A program made the translations under genes and the position numbers. From contig CAYGPZ010000011.1 of assembly GCA_964352025.1 (NCBI GenBank), forward strand, positions 1 to 64,000: DNA of 64,000 nucleotides. The letters are read 5' to 3'. This stretch comes from Hirschia sp964352025. Lineage in GTDB: Bacteria; Pseudomonadota; Alphaproteobacteria; Caulobacterales; Hyphomonadaceae. Below are positions 52,509 to 62,710 of this stretch, piece by piece (within the stretch, counting starts at the first letter, position 1; each line of letters opens with the position of its first letter). The notes beneath the pieces were generated by a model that was not told the origin of the DNA, made no database searches, and saw nothing but the letters and a program-made list of their open reading frames with translations.

Positions 52509-52567
52509 CAAAACATCTTTAAGCTCTTACAAAGCATTCAAATAATTAGAATAATGAAAGGTCAAAT

Positions 52568-52918
52568 ATGACTGACTTCAATACTGCAAAATCAGATTTC
52601 ATATCTTCTCTAGATCAACCCGATTTCATGTTTGAAACGACATTGGGATTTATCGAGAAGTGGTTTGATTTCACTCCGAGCGCCTTCAATAATGGCGGTG
52701 TTGCGAATGAAGCGAATGAAAATCAAGGCAGCTGCAAGGTCTTTGCACTTCAGCAATTGCTCGACTTGTCAAAAGACCAGACTCTCAAAGCATTTGGACA
52801 ACATTATCGAGACGTTGTCGCGACACCTGACGTAAGCAACCACCATAATTTAAGGCGTGTCCTCAAAGACGAAATTGGCGATATTACGTTTGATAGTTTT
52901 CCGCTAAAGCAGAAATAA
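52568..52918 (+). CDS. HopJ-family small protein
   Basis: The 116-residue protein matches the HopJ family in length and motifs: IEKWFDFTPSAFNNGGVANE, NQGSCKVFALQQL and LKAFGQHYRDVV. Despite the family name (type III effector HopJ), it is widespread in free-living bacteria lacking such systems, so it is probably a housekeeping protein of unknown role. No secretion signal is seen. Confidence 0.88.
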   Translation: MTDFNTAKSDFISSLDQPDFMFETTLGFIEKWFDFTPSAFNNGGVANEANENQGSCKVFALQQLLDLSKDQTLKAFGQHYRDVVATPDVSNHHNLRRVLKDEIGDITFDSFPLKQK

Positions 52919-53005
52919 AAATCAATTTAAAACTGACTGTTTCAAAACATCGGTTTTTGAGATTAATGTGTTTGCGTTATCAGAAATTACCGCTGGAGAT
53001 TAAAT

Positions 53006-54001
53006 ATGGCATATTCCCCTAACCCATCTCGATATGAAAATATGCCGTATAATCGTGTCGGCAAATCCGGCCTGAAGCTGCCCGCGATATCGCTTGGCTT
53101 GTGGCACAATTTCGGCGACGAGAAATCTCGTAGCGTGTCTCGTGAAATGTGCCTCAAAGCATTTGATCTTGGCATTACACATTTTGATCTTGCAAATAAT
53201 TATGGGGTTCCAGCTGGGTCGGCTGAAAGCAATTTTGGCGAGCTTTTGCGATCTGATCTTGGTAAATACCGCCATGAAATCGTGATTAGCTCTAAAGCTG
53301 GATATTTCATGTGGGATGGCCCTTATGGCGAATGGGGAAGCCGCAAATATCTGCTGACAAGCCTTGATCAAAGCCTGAAACGTATGGGACTAGACTATGT
53401 CGATATTTTCTATTCCCACAGGTTCGACCCTGATACTCCGCTAGAAGAAACAATGGGCGCACTCGACTATGCAGTTCGCTCAGGAAAAGCACTCTATGCT
53501 GGTATTTCATCCTACCCACCCGAGGAGACCCGTAAGGCTGCTGCAATTTTAAAAGAATTGGGAACGCCCTGCCTGATCCATCAACCAGAATATTCTATTT
53601 TTAATCGCACTGTTGAAGACACAAAGCTCCTCGACGCAATTGATGACAATGGGATGGGTTGCATCGTTTTCTGTCCTTTGGCGCAAGGTCGTTTAACGGA
53701 CAAATATCTCAACGGAATTCCTGAAGACAGCCGCATCGCCGACCCAAATGGTTTTATCGGCGAGAACGACTTAAATGATGAATTAGTAAGGCAAATCAAA
53801 GCGCTAAATGATATGGCTCAATCACGTGGTCAAAGCCTTGCGCAAATGGCGCTTGCATGGACACTCAAAGATAATCGCGTTACGAGCGCCATTATAGGTG
53901 CTAGCCGCGTCTCTCAAATTGAAGATTGTGTCGGCGCTCTGAAAAACACATCATTCTCCGATGAAGAAGTGACGCTCATCGATACAATTTGCGGACGCTA
54001 A
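53006..54001 (+). CDS. Aldo/keto reductase, YghZ/GPR type
   Basis: The 331-residue protein resembles L-glyceraldehyde-3-phosphate reductases and Kv-beta-like reductases: YNRVGKSGLKLPAISLGLWH, the catalytic Asp-Tyr in FDLANNYG, Lys in ISSKAGY and His in FYSHRFD. It should reduce aldehydes with NADPH. GGAG precedes the ATG. It follows the HopJ gene by 87 bases on the same strand. Confidence 0.92.
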   Translation: MAYSPNPSRYENMPYNRVGKSGLKLPAISLGLWHNFGDEKSRSVSREMCLKAFDLGITHFDLANNYGVPAGSAESNFGELLRSDLGKYRHEIVISSKAGYFMWDGPYGEWGSRKYLLTSLDQSLKRMGLDYVDIFYSHRFDPDTPLEETMGALDYAVRSGKALYAGISSYPPEETRKAAAILKELGTPCLIHQPEYSIFNRTVEDTKLLDAIDDNGMGCIVFCPLAQGRLTDKYLNGIPEDSRIADPNGFIGENDLNDELVRQIKALNDMAQSRGQSLAQMALAWTLKDNRVTSAIIGASRVSQIEDCVGALKNTSFSDEEVTLIDTICGR

Positions 54002-54096
54002 CCTGAACTCACCCATCCGCCATTTCATAGCTATTTGACATTTCGGCCAATCTAAACAACTTTATCGAAAAACGATAATATTGGATTGGATATGCT

Positions 54097-55395
54097 ATGT
54101 CGCGCAAAGCTATAATCGGAGGAGTGGTTCTAGGAGGAATTGCACTTGCTGTCATAGTGGCAACGAATACTCGGTTTTATGGGGCGATGGCCTATATGGG
54201 TCAGGTCCCGCATTCCCCTTTTGGTTGGGTTGAAGTTCCAAAAGAAGATGCGCCATTAACATATACTCTTCACGACCAGAGTATTGAAGAATTAGCCACC
54301 CAAGCCAACAACCATATCACTGAGTTTCGTGCAGAACATCAGTTTCCCAGTATTTCAGCGACAATTGCAATTGGAGACGAACTCGTTTGGGAAGCCGCTA
54401 TTGGTTGGGCAGACCTGAAAGAAGGCACACCGGCGACACCCAATACGCAATACAGAGTCGGATCTGTTTCAAAAGCAATTACGCACGCAGGCGTCGCCCG
54501 TCTCGTCTCCCGAGGCGAGTTCGATATGGAAACCCCACTCAAAGAATATCTCTCCCCACTTCCCAACGAAGTATGGTCAGAAATTACCCCCCGCCAATTA
54601 TCATCCCATACAGCTGGTATGCCGCATTATGGCAATAATTCAGATAAAGATGGCTGGGAAGATTCCGGCAATATGGATAAGTATTACGCGACACCACAGG
54701 ATTCACTCGTCGGTATTGATGAAGCAGAACTCTTATTCGAACCCGGAACCAGTTTTGACTATTCTTCTTTAGGTACGGTTCTACTCAGCGCTGTGATGAC
54801 TGAAGCAGTTCAACGCCCCTATCTTGATATTATCCAAGACGATGTGATGAAACCTGTCGGAATGACCAAAACTCTTCCTGATCCTGGGTTTAATCTGGAC
54901 AGAGAAAATGCACACAAAGACTTTGCTCACTTCTATTATTTGAACAAAAAGAAACGTGCTTTGGAATGGCGTCCGGTAGATTTATCGCACCGTCTCGCTG
55001 GTGGTGGCTGGGTATCTACAACACCAGACCCGGCTCGGCTCGGCGTGAAGTTATTGGATGATAGTTTTATATCTGCTGAAACGCGTGAATTGTTTTGGAC
55101 GGAACAGAAAATATCAAATGGAGACATGAACCCACAAGGCTATGCCCTTGGTTTTCGTATCTCGCGTTTTGAATCCGAAGAGTATGGCCCAATGTACACT
55201 GCCCACCATGCGGGCGTTGGCAAAGGCGGTCAGGCTTGGCTTATTATCTGTCCATCGGTGGACATGGTCATGGCCATCGCGACGAATGCACGTAGTAATG
55301 ATTTTTCAGAATTTGGCGGCGTACAAGAAGGTATATTCAATACCTTTGTCCATGAAGCTTGGAAACGCTCACAGCAAACACCTGAAACGCCTTAG
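54097..55395 (+). CDS. Serine beta-lactamase-like hydrolase
   Basis: The 432-residue protein has an N-terminal membrane helix (IIGGVVLGGIALAVIVA) and a class C beta-lactamase fold: catalytic SVSK (GSVSKAITHAG), the Tyr motif YSS in FDYSSLGTVLL and a HHAG motif near the C terminus. Such proteins are esterases, peptidases or penicillin-binding relatives, anchored here in the periplasm. It need not confer resistance. Confidence 0.88.
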   Translation: MSRKAIIGGVVLGGIALAVIVATNTRFYGAMAYMGQVPHSPFGWVEVPKEDAPLTYTLHDQSIEELATQANNHITEFRAEHQFPSISATIAIGDELVWEAAIGWADLKEGTPATPNTQYRVGSVSKAITHAGVARLVSRGEFDMETPLKEYLSPLPNEVWSEITPRQLSSHTAGMPHYGNNSDKDGWEDSGNMDKYYATPQDSLVGIDEAELLFEPGTSFDYSSLGTVLLSAVMTEAVQRPYLDIIQDDVMKPVGMTKTLPDPGFNLDRENAHKDFAHFYYLNKKKRALEWRPVDLSHRLAGGGWVSTTPDPARLGVKLLDDSFISAETRELFWTEQKISNGDMNPQGYALGFRISRFESEEYGPMYTAHHAGVGKGGQAWLIICPSVDMVMAIATNARSNDFSEFGGVQEGIFNTFVHEAWKRSQQTPETP

Positions 55396-55419
55396 CTCGC
55401 CTGTTTCAAATAGCTAAAT

Positions 55420-55454
55420 AAAAAAAGTCCGCTGCAATCAATACAGCGGACTTT
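55420..55454 (-). terminator. Rho-independent terminator after lpdA
   Basis: AAAGTCCGCTG and CAGCGGACTTT form an eleven-base stem followed by T7 on the minus strand. It also lies just beyond the convergent hydrolase gene. Confidence 0.93.
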
Positions 55455-55481
55455 CTGTGTCTATCAATCTTGAGATTGAAA

Positions 55482-56879
55482 TTACATTTGCATAGTCCAG
55501 CCTTCAACACCCATAGCTGCCTGACGTATAGCCTCAGACTGAGTTGGGTGCGCGTGACATGTACGTGCGATATCTTCTGATGAAGCTTTGAACTCCATAG
55601 CAACACAGACTTCAGCAATCATTTCACCAACACCGACACCAACCATGTGTGCGCCAAGCACTTCATCAGTCGTTGCATCAGCTAGGATTTTCACGAAGCC
55701 ATCTGTTGTGTGATTACAGCGTGCGCGTGAATTTGCCATGAACGGGAATTTACCCGTCTTATACTTCACGCCAGCTGCTTTAAGGTCTTCTTCTGTCTTA
55801 CCAACCCAAGCAATCTCTGGGCTTGTGTAAACAACACCCGGCACAAGATCATAATTCACATGACCAGCTTTACCTGCGATAAGCTCGGCAACGGCTGCAC
55901 CATCATCTTCAGCTTTGTGCGCAAGCATTGGGCCTGATGTCGTGTCACCAATCACCCATACGCCTGCTGCAGATGTCTGGAAGTGGTTGTTTTCGATAAC
56001 ACCGCGCTTGTCAGGTGTGATACCAACAGTTTCAAGACCCAAACCGTCCGTGTAAGGCTTGCGACCAACTGCAACCAAAACCACATCAGCGTCGACTGTT
56101 TCAGAAGCTCCGCCCTTGGCTGGCTCCATCGACAATTTCAACTTGGATTTCAGCTTTTCAACGCCAGTCACTTTTTGCCCAAGCTTGAATTTCATTCCCT
56201 GTTTCGTCAGGATTTTCTGAGCTGTTTTAGCAACTTCCATATCTGAACCCGGAATAATACGGTCTAGATATTCAATGACAGTTACTTCTGAACCAAGACG
56301 TGACCAGACCGAGCCAAGCTCTAGGCCAATCACACCTGCACCAATAACGATCATTTTCTTTGGCACACCGGGCAAGCTCAGAGCGCCTGTTGATGTCACA
56401 ACGCGCTGCTCATCAACTTCAATGTTTGGAAGATCTGTTGGTACAGACCCCGTTGCAATAACGATATTCTTAGTTGAGATTTCAGTTTTGTCTTTGCCTT
56501 CAACAACGACTTTACCAGCGCCAGCAATACGGCCCTTGCCGCTGAAGACTTTAACCTTGTTCTTCTTCATCAAGAAGGCAACACCTTCTGTCAGGCCTTT
56601 AACTGCTTCTTCCTTCTGCTTCAGCATTTGTGGAAGGTTAAGTTTGACAGTGCCTGTTTCGATACCAAGGCTTGCAAAATTATTTTTGGCTTCATCGTAA
56701 AGCTCAGATGCGTGCAGCATGGCTTTTGATGGAATACATCCAACATTCAGACATGTTCCACCGAGTGTGGCTTCTTTTTCGATGATGGCAGTTTTCAAGC
56801 CCAACTGACCACAGCGAATGGCACAGTTATAGCCACCAGGGCCGGCTCCGATTATGACGACGTCAAAAGTCTCAGACAT
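55482..56879 (-). CDS. lpdA: Dihydrolipoyl dehydrogenase
   Basis: This flavoprotein (465 residues) is the E3 of 2-oxoacid dehydrogenase complexes, oxidising dihydrolipoamide with NAD. It shows the FAD loop VVIIGAGPGGYNCAIR, the redox disulfide GGTCLNVGCIPSK, the NAD loop VIGAGVIGLELGSVW and the catalytic HAHPTQSE near the C terminus. ATG 56879 (MSETFDVV) is preceded by AGGAAA; an in-frame start 93 bases upstream is not supported. No E1 or E2 gene is adjacent within the window. Confidence 0.97.
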   Translation of the reverse strand: MSETFDVVIIGAGPGGYNCAIRCGQLGLKTAIIEKEATLGGTCLNVGCIPSKAMLHASELYDEAKNNFASLGIETGTVKLNLPQMLKQKEEAVKGLTEGVAFLMKKNKVKVFSGKGRIAGAGKVVVEGKDKTEISTKNIVIATGSVPTDLPNIEVDEQRVVTSTGALSLPGVPKKMIVIGAGVIGLELGSVWSRLGSEVTVIEYLDRIIPGSDMEVAKTAQKILTKQGMKFKLGQKVTGVEKLKSKLKLSMEPAKGGASETVDADVVLVAVGRKPYTDGLGLETVGITPDKRGVIENNHFQTSAAGVWVIGDTTSGPMLAHKAEDDGAAVAELIAGKAGHVNYDLVPGVVYTSPEIAWVGKTEEDLKAAGVKYKTGKFPFMANSRARCNHTTDGFVKILADATTDEVLGAHMVGVGVGEMIAEVCVAMEFKASSEDIARTCHAHPTQSEAIRQAAMGVEGWTMQM

Positions 56880-57074
56880 TGTATTTCCTGTTTCCCCGTT
56901 TTGGGCAATTTGGGCGATTCTGGGCGAACCTATACTTGCCAACCGTAAGGTCAACACATGTCGAACCGGCAAAAACTTTTGTTAGCGCTATAAATCCAAG
57001 TCAGCACAAAAAAATTGCGGTCCGTCTGTTTTAATGACCTATATTTAGTAAATCTTGCGCTAATTTTCGTGTCT

Positions 57075-57431
57075 TTACACTGAGGGTCGTCGCGAAACCT
57101 TTGGTGCCAACCAGATCATCATCATGGATCCAGCAGACATTGAGAATGCGATGATAAATTTTAGCCATAGAGGAAATTGCGCAAACGCAGCGCCATAAAC
57201 GAACGCACCCAAAACGATAATAACCGCCACCACGATCCAAGCAGGCATACGACTGCGCAACCATGTCGCATTTTTCTTCGGACATAGAAATGCAGTGATA
57301 AATGCGCCTAGAAAAATTGCTGCCACCCACAATCCAATACCCGCAACCAGCCCTACACCCGCCACACGTGCGAGCAGTAAAACAGCCATTGCCACAACTA
57401 AACCAATGAATGTGGAGATCACAGATTGCAT
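57075..57431 (-). CDS. Small four-helix membrane protein
   Basis: The 118-residue protein has four hydrophobic segments (about 5-25, 30-50, 65-85 and 88-108) with short loops and a basic C-terminal end. No family is recognised. It stands alone before lpdA on the same strand but is well separated from it. Confidence 0.6.
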   Translation of the reverse strand: MQSVISTFIGLVVAMAVLLLARVAGVGLVAGIGLWVAAIFLGAFITAFLCPKKNATWLRSRMPAWIVVAVIIVLGAFVYGAAFAQFPLWLKFIIAFSMSAGSMMMIWLAPKVSRRPSV

Positions 57432-57628
57432 ATTAGCCCCTTAAATCAATCAGCTATCTGTTACCACTAAACACAGATCATCCAAAGATTTAATGTGATG
57501 GAGCAATTTCGAAATTGGTTGTGGAACAAAGCTTGGCACTTGGATTACCCAAGTTTAATGCTGTTGCCTTTCAAATGTTGCAATTTCCTGTCTACACTCT
57601 TCAAAAGATACAAAGCGAAGGACAGGAT

Positions 57629-58081
57629 ATGAGACTTTCAAAGTGGATTATGTCAGGCGCAATCGCCCTATCTGGTGGCTTTTTCGGCACTGCACAGGCA
57701 GATGAAGTTTGGGAAACCAAGATTGGCGATGTTTTCTATCTCGATGAGATCAATGACTATGCGGTCTTTTCCTATCCCACCGGTCATAAGGGAATTGAAG
57801 GAAAAGCTTATATCGCCAACCTTGCTGGCAATTACGACCAACGTGTTGGCGTATTTCAAGGGTATTGGACAGAAACCGCAAACCCGAACGCCAAAGACTG
57901 CTCTGTCGCAATCATCAATGAGAATGGAGAGGCCACGAAAAACTGGGGCCGCCTCACCCTCGTCTTTACGGAAACAGCCTTTCCATCAGGATGGGTCGCC
58001 ATGCGCGGCGAATGCTTTGATGAACCCAATGACCCGCTTATAGGCAAGCCTTTGGTTGGCTCATTGAACGATGAAGACTAG
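57629..58081 (+). CDS. Secreted protein of unknown function
   Basis: The 150-residue product begins with a signal peptide (LSKWIMSGAIALSGGFFGTAQA) and a mature part rich in aromatic residues (EVWETKIGDVFYLDEINDYAVF; VFQGYWTETANPNAKDC), with two cysteines that could form a disulfide. ATG 57629 is preceded by AGGA; a longer frame to 57515 is not supported. It converges with the large TPR gene, with seven bases between the stops. No function is recognised. Confidence 0.6.
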   Translation: MRLSKWIMSGAIALSGGFFGTAQADEVWETKIGDVFYLDEINDYAVFSYPTGHKGIEGKAYIANLAGNYDQRVGVFQGYWTETANPNAKDCSVAIINENGEATKNWGRLTLVFTETAFPSGWVAMRGECFDEPNDPLIGKPLVGSLNDED

Positions 58082-58088
58082 AGCTAAA

Positions 58089-61000
58089 TTAGCCTTCACC
58101 GTCAAAACGTTGCTTCAGGCTGGCAGCAAAAGCATCTACACGTGGTGCATCTGCGCGCCTGCGGACTGCTTCGGATAATGCAGCACCTGAGATATCAGTT
58201 TGCGAGGTAATCAAAGCAAAGCTTTGCTCATTTGATGTATTTTTGAACAAGTGCGCATAGCCTTCGTTAAGGCGCGCAAGCAACCCCATATTCTTTGCCA
58301 AACGCCCAGCGATAGCAGCTTTTAGAGCAAGTTCTGCATCCGACTGTCTAGCATTCGATGCTTCGGGCAACATGGACGCTAATTGTATCGCGGCGTTTGT
58401 CCACTTTTCGCTTTTCCAATAAGCATCAGAGCGGATTGAGGCTGCTTCTAGGCCATCCACGCCTTCGAGCAATTCTATTGCGTGATCGAACCGTTCCATA
58501 TCGCGATAGGCCGCCGCTTCCAATAGACGACGTTGCAAAGCCAATTCTTTAGGTAAACGAGGCTGGCGCGAAGCCGCAATCGCAGCCAAAGCGCGGTCTG
58601 GCTGACGGTCCATGAGGTAAATAGAAGCCAGATCAACAGCGATCACAGCCTTACCACGTCCTCTGACGCGATTATCAACTTGGTGCTGAAGTAACTCAGT
58701 GGCTGGGTCGAGTAGATCAAATGCAACCAATCTTCTCGCCAGTTTACGGATCATCTGATCACCATCCTGCCCGATGGGTGTAAGATCCTTAAACTCGTAA
58801 AATAAAGCCAAAGCCTGAATTGGATCTAGTCTTTCTGCTTCACCATTCAGATATAAACGACGGAAAAACTCGACTAGCCTAATCCGCAATTCACGTGCGC
58901 CCGGTTCATCAGGATTTCGTAAAGCCGCAGACTGGGTCAATAAAAGCGCCTCGCGAAAACGACCAAGGCTCATATACTGATCCGCAAGGATACCAACCGT
59001 CGCCATCTCAACGGAATCACCACGCCAGCGGTAACGAAGCGTATCCAGATTGTCCGCTGCTTGCGAAGGCGTGACTTTGTCTAGCTTAGCCCCAAGCTCC
59101 AATTTTCGAAGCTCCGCACGAACGGCAATAGGTTCACTGGCGTCAACGGTCAGCGCTTCATATTGATTATACGCTTTCTCATATTCACCCGTCGCTTCTT
59201 CGATACGGGCCAATAATAGAGACGCAGCTTCTGAAGGTTCGCGATAAGTCGTTCCAGCTGCTCTTCCAGCTAGCTGGCGCGCTCTATCCAGCTCATTGGC
59301 TTTCAATGCAGCTTCGGCAGCAACGCTGTAAAACTCAGCAGCCCAACGTCCTGTATAGGCAAAAATCAATTCTTCGGCCTGACGGAAGAAGTCATTCGAT
59401 CTTTCCCATTGGCCCATTTTCGCAGCAGCATATCCACGCCATAGCTGAGCAGATTTGTCGGCCCTCAACGGCCCTTTCGACAAATCTTTTTCAGCTAATT
59501 TATAGCGTTTCATCATTATATTTGCAGCACCGCGAAGCCCCAAGAAGGTCGCTTCTTGCTCTAATAATGGTCGCCCATCCATCGCGGTATGTAGGACCCC
59601 TATCGCTTCGGCACCAAAATCGTGACCAACATAAAACCGAGCAAGATCAACGAGGACGTCTGCACCAGCTTTAGATGCAGGATCACGTGCAGCAGCGGCT
59701 CGCGCTAGCTCACTTTTGCGTGCAAAAAACTGATTCCCAGACAACCCGCCCCAAGCATCAAAATCAATAAAGGCCGGCGTCGGCGTATCCGACTTCATCT
59801 TTGCATAGGCAACGACGCCCCCGCCAGCAGTATCAGACATCGCCATACCGCGCGATGACGTCACAACGACCCGCTCTTCATTGAGTTTAACCGACACATC
59901 ATCCGCGTTGGGAATAACCGCTAGACCATGCGCCGTCGATGGCATCTCGGCTTCTACAAATCTGCGCGCAGTTGTCGACGCCGAAGTCGGACCAAAAGCA
60001 ACAGCTGCGGCGATTTCATCTCCAACAACCGGATCGGTAATCCAGACAATACCAGCCGCCCCGATAAGAGCAGTTTCAATACTTTGCCGTCCAGTCTCGG
60101 ACACTTCTCTGACTGGCTTTAGAAAACGTTCAGGCTGGATAGCTGCCGGAGCAAAAGTAATCGTCCACACAGTCCCGCTTGATGTTGCAGATGCAACCAT
60201 CCCATCTGGTGCTTCTACACGTAGAAGGACAGCACCATCTTGACGAATAGATTCAATATTATACCGCGATGGAATTTGAGATTGATCAATTTCAATATCT
60301 GCGTCCGCAGCAAAAACGATCCAGTTTGCTGGCGGTCGGCTAAATACTGCTAATGGCGCAGGTGCTTGCCAAGCGAGCGAAATCGTCAATCCATTTGGAA
60401 GCTTTTTCACATCAGCTTGGATCTTTTTCGACAATGGAGCCGGATTTGCCCACTTTCCTCTAAAAAAAGTGTCCCTTGGTCCGATCTCTTTAGCTTGAAC
60501 AGCTGTATTCTCAATCTTCGGTGTCTCGGCGACTTTATGTAACAAATCAGATTTTGAACCAGCGCGATCCACATCAATATCTCGAGAAAGTCCCATTGAT
60601 TGCGAAGAAGAACCGAAAACCGCTTCTTCGATCTTTGGTGGAGCTTGAGGTGCCTCTAAATGCATCGGTTTATGCGATACATCCGTGTAAACTTCTTCGA
60701 CCAACGGCGGCGCTGGAACTTCTTTTTCCAAAGCCGCTTGTTCTAATTCTTTTTTCTTTGCTTCCGCGGCTTTTTCAGCCTCAGCAATAGCTTTATCTTG
60801 GGCACGTTTTTCTCTATTTGCATCTTCCACAGCCTGTCTAGATGCAAGGTCAGCAATGATAACATTGCCCTCTTTATAAGCTTTGGGCGTAACCCCGCCG
60901 ACAAGGTCTATCTCAAACAACATTCCCTTATCATCATTCTTATAGCTAAGGGTATCGACCTGTTCGGGCGGCTCAATTCTCAATCGCGCAATATCCGGCG

Positions 61001-61655
61001 TGGCCCTGCGGTCAAATTTTATGGAGAATTGATTACCAGACTGATCGGTCGTAAAATTCACATCCTCAGGCCAATAAAAAGCGATACGTGTTCTTCCACC
61101 CGCCTCAGATCCTCGCACATCAAGATCATCAATAAACTTAACTGGTGGCGGAATTTCCGCAATCTTAGCAGCTTTAACTTGCGCTATACGAGCGGCAACC
61201 AAAGGAGACACAATATCAGCTGGGTCAACTGTTGAATCTTCAGGTAAAATGTCTATCGCAGACAAATCAATTGAAACAGATTTATGTAATTTAGCATCTT
61301 GTTTTTTAAGTGCTAATCGAGCAGTCAGGCCATCTGAATCCATACGCGCAAGCGCGACCCAGTCATTCAAGTTTTCCTGGACGGCTGTAAAATCCATGTC
61401 GACAGGTTCAGCGAACTTTAAAATCAGAACACGGTTTTCGACGCTGGCGCTAATTTGAGGTGCCCGCTCATCTCCATCAGACCATTTAGCAACAAGGCGT
61501 CCATAATTACCGCCATCACTGGCGGTTAAATTAATTGCCCGTTGTGCCCAAGCTTCTCCAACGCTCAAGACTGGTATGGCAGCAAGGCTTAACCCAAGAG
61601 CTGCACGTTTCAAATTAAGTGAAGAAGGTCTGTTCTTTTTCAAAACTAATTTCAC
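58089..61655 (-). CDS. Large periplasmic TPR protein of the fliL-fliM operon
   Basis: The 1188-residue protein has a signal peptide (cleavage likely after EAWA), two AMIN-like beta segments (about 40-130 and 180-270), a charged coiled coil (about 275-310), a middle beta-rich region and a C-terminal half made of TPR-like helical repeats (about 650-1150). Its start overlaps the motE stop by four bases, so it belongs to the flagellar operon. AMIN domains often bind peptidoglycan, and TPRs bind proteins, so a role in placing or holding the motor in the wall is a reasonable inference. I know no established name. Confidence 0.75.
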   Translation of the reverse strand: MKLVLKKNRPSSLNLKRAALGLSLAAIPVLSVGEAWAQRAINLTASDGGNYGRLVAKWSDGDERAPQISASVENRVLILKFAEPVDMDFTAVQENLNDWVALARMDSDGLTARLALKKQDAKLHKSVSIDLSAIDILPEDSTVDPADIVSPLVAARIAQVKAAKIAEIPPPVKFIDDLDVRGSEAGGRTRIAFYWPEDVNFTTDQSGNQFSIKFDRRATPDIARLRIEPPEQVDTLSYKNDDKGMLFEIDLVGGVTPKAYKEGNVIIADLASRQAVEDANREKRAQDKAIAEAEKAAEAKKKELEQAALEKEVPAPPLVEEVYTDVSHKPMHLEAPQAPPKIEEAVFGSSSQSMGLSRDIDVDRAGSKSDLLHKVAETPKIENTAVQAKEIGPRDTFFRGKWANPAPLSKKIQADVKKLPNGLTISLAWQAPAPLAVFSRPPANWIVFAADADIEIDQSQIPSRYNIESIRQDGAVLLRVEAPDGMVASATSSGTVWTITFAPAAIQPERFLKPVREVSETGRQSIETALIGAAGIVWITDPVVGDEIAAAVAFGPTSASTTARRFVEAEMPSTAHGLAVIPNADDVSVKLNEERVVVTSSRGMAMSDTAGGGVVAYAKMKSDTPTPAFIDFDAWGGLSGNQFFARKSELARAAAARDPASKAGADVLVDLARFYVGHDFGAEAIGVLHTAMDGRPLLEQEATFLGLRGAANIMMKRYKLAEKDLSKGPLRADKSAQLWRGYAAAKMGQWERSNDFFRQAEELIFAYTGRWAAEFYSVAAEAALKANELDRARQLAGRAAGTTYREPSEAASLLLARIEEATGEYEKAYNQYEALTVDASEPIAVRAELRKLELGAKLDKVTPSQAADNLDTLRYRWRGDSVEMATVGILADQYMSLGRFREALLLTQSAALRNPDEPGARELRIRLVEFFRRLYLNGEAERLDPIQALALFYEFKDLTPIGQDGDQMIRKLARRLVAFDLLDPATELLQHQVDNRVRGRGKAVIAVDLASIYLMDRQPDRALAAIAASRQPRLPKELALQRRLLEAAAYRDMERFDHAIELLEGVDGLEAASIRSDAYWKSEKWTNAAIQLASMLPEASNARQSDAELALKAAIAGRLAKNMGLLARLNEGYAHLFKNTSNEQSFALITSQTDISGAALSEAVRRRADAPRVDAFAASLKQRFDGEG

Positions 61656-62380
61656 CCAGCTTCCGCACTTGAAAGCAATTCATCAGCAGTGTCTGGCAAT
61701 TCTGCTCGTTCAGCCAACAAGCGAGTTAGCTGTTCTGCCCTTTTTGAAGACATAGCAGACATGATTGCACCCAATTGAGCGTGCTTCATTCTTTGAGAAA
61801 CTTCTAACAAGACATCATTGCCAAGCGTCTCAAAAATACGCGCCGCATCTTTTGGTTTCATGCTCTGGTAGACGGCTACAAGCCCATCTAGACGTTCATC
61901 ACGTTTTTGCTCCATAGACTCGAGCAAGGTCTGAACACCAGTCTCTAACTCTTTTAATTCTTCAATCTGTTCGTCTAGACGCGCCTCAGCGGCAGAAGCC
62001 AATTGTTCACGAGTATCAAGCGTTTCGGCACGTTCATCCAATTCGACGCGACGATCAGCCAAAGAGCGAAGAACTTCGATTTCGTACTGAGATAAACCCG
62101 TTTCAGCTGAAAAATCAGGAACGGCCATACAGTTTTCATCACTAGAATCTTCGACTTCTGAAAAATCGATATCGGTCATGCCATCAAATTCTTCATCATG
62201 CCCGGTGTCATCGTGCACATCCGGCGCATCATAACCGTCATTTTCCGCGTGCTCGGGTGCTTCGGAATGGTCCGATTCACTTGGCTCTGTTGCAGCTTCC
62301 GCAATATCAACCGCTTTAAAAGCCATTGAACCAAGTGATACAGCTATAAGAGCTGGCATGAGACGAATTGATTTAGCCAT
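61652..62380 (-). CDS. motE: MotE-like flagellar motor chaperone
   Basis: The 242-residue protein has a membrane/signal segment at the N terminus, a long acidic low-complexity stretch (about 35-85), a coiled coil (about 100-165) and a MgtE_N-like helical domain (about 165-235: YQSMKPKDAARIFETLGN; LLEVSQRMKHAQLGAIMS). MotE stabilises the MotC protein in alphaproteobacterial motors. It follows DUF6468 by 12 bases and overlaps the TPR gene. Confidence 0.85.
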   Translation of the reverse strand: MAKSIRLMPALIAVSLGSMAFKAVDIAEAATEPSESDHSEAPEHAENDGYDAPDVHDDTGHDEEFDGMTDIDFSEVEDSSDENCMAVPDFSAETGLSQYEIEVLRSLADRRVELDERAETLDTREQLASAAEARLDEQIEELKELETGVQTLLESMEQKRDERLDGLVAVYQSMKPKDAARIFETLGNDVLLEVSQRMKHAQLGAIMSAMSSKRAEQLTRLLAERAELPDTADELLSSAEAG

Positions 62381-62392
62381 AATCCAATACCC

Positions 62393-62710
62393 CTAATATG
62401 TATTACGACGACGTAGACCCGCATCGCCTTGGGAAACAGAGACTTCCTGTCCCCGTGCATGCAACGCACGCGCTTCGTCTATTTGTGTCTGTAATTTTTG
62501 ACCGATGTCGGTAGATGTCGATTTAAGGTCACCAATTGTTTGTTGCGCCTGATCGATTGTAAGAGCCAATTCTTTCGTCGCTTCCATCATACTGTCACGA
62601 CCCGATTTTATCGCCTTTAAACGGTTATCCAACCGCCAGAAATAAGCGATCGCAATAAGCAAAAGAACGATAAGAAAGAAGTCCACTATTATGGATGGCG
62701 AAATGGTCAT
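62393..62710 (-). CDS. DUF6468 membrane protein
   Basis: The 105-residue protein has one N-terminal membrane helix (VDFFLIVLLLIAIAYFWRL) and a helical soluble tail (KELALTIDQAQQTIGDLKS). It overlaps the fliM stop by four bases, showing tight coupling to the C ring gene. The Caulobacter flagellar-positioning gene pflI may occupy this operon position, but that comparison is from memory and unsure. Confidence 0.8.
   Translation of the reverse strand: MTISPSIIVDFFLIVLLLIAIAYFWRLDNRLKAIKSGRDSMMEATKELALTIDQAQQTIGDLKSTSTDIGQKLQTQIDEARALHARGQEVSVSQGDAGLRRRNTY

Noticed and set aside
52568..52918. HopJ family name taken as evidence of a type III effector
   Set aside because: The family is widespread in non-pathogens, and no virulence type III secretion genes are present; the export genes here are flagellar.
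54097..55395. Beta-lactamase-like protein as an antibiotic-resistance gene
   Set aside because: SxxK and Tyr motifs are shared by many esterases and peptidases; there is no mobile context or close resemblance to known AmpC enzymes.
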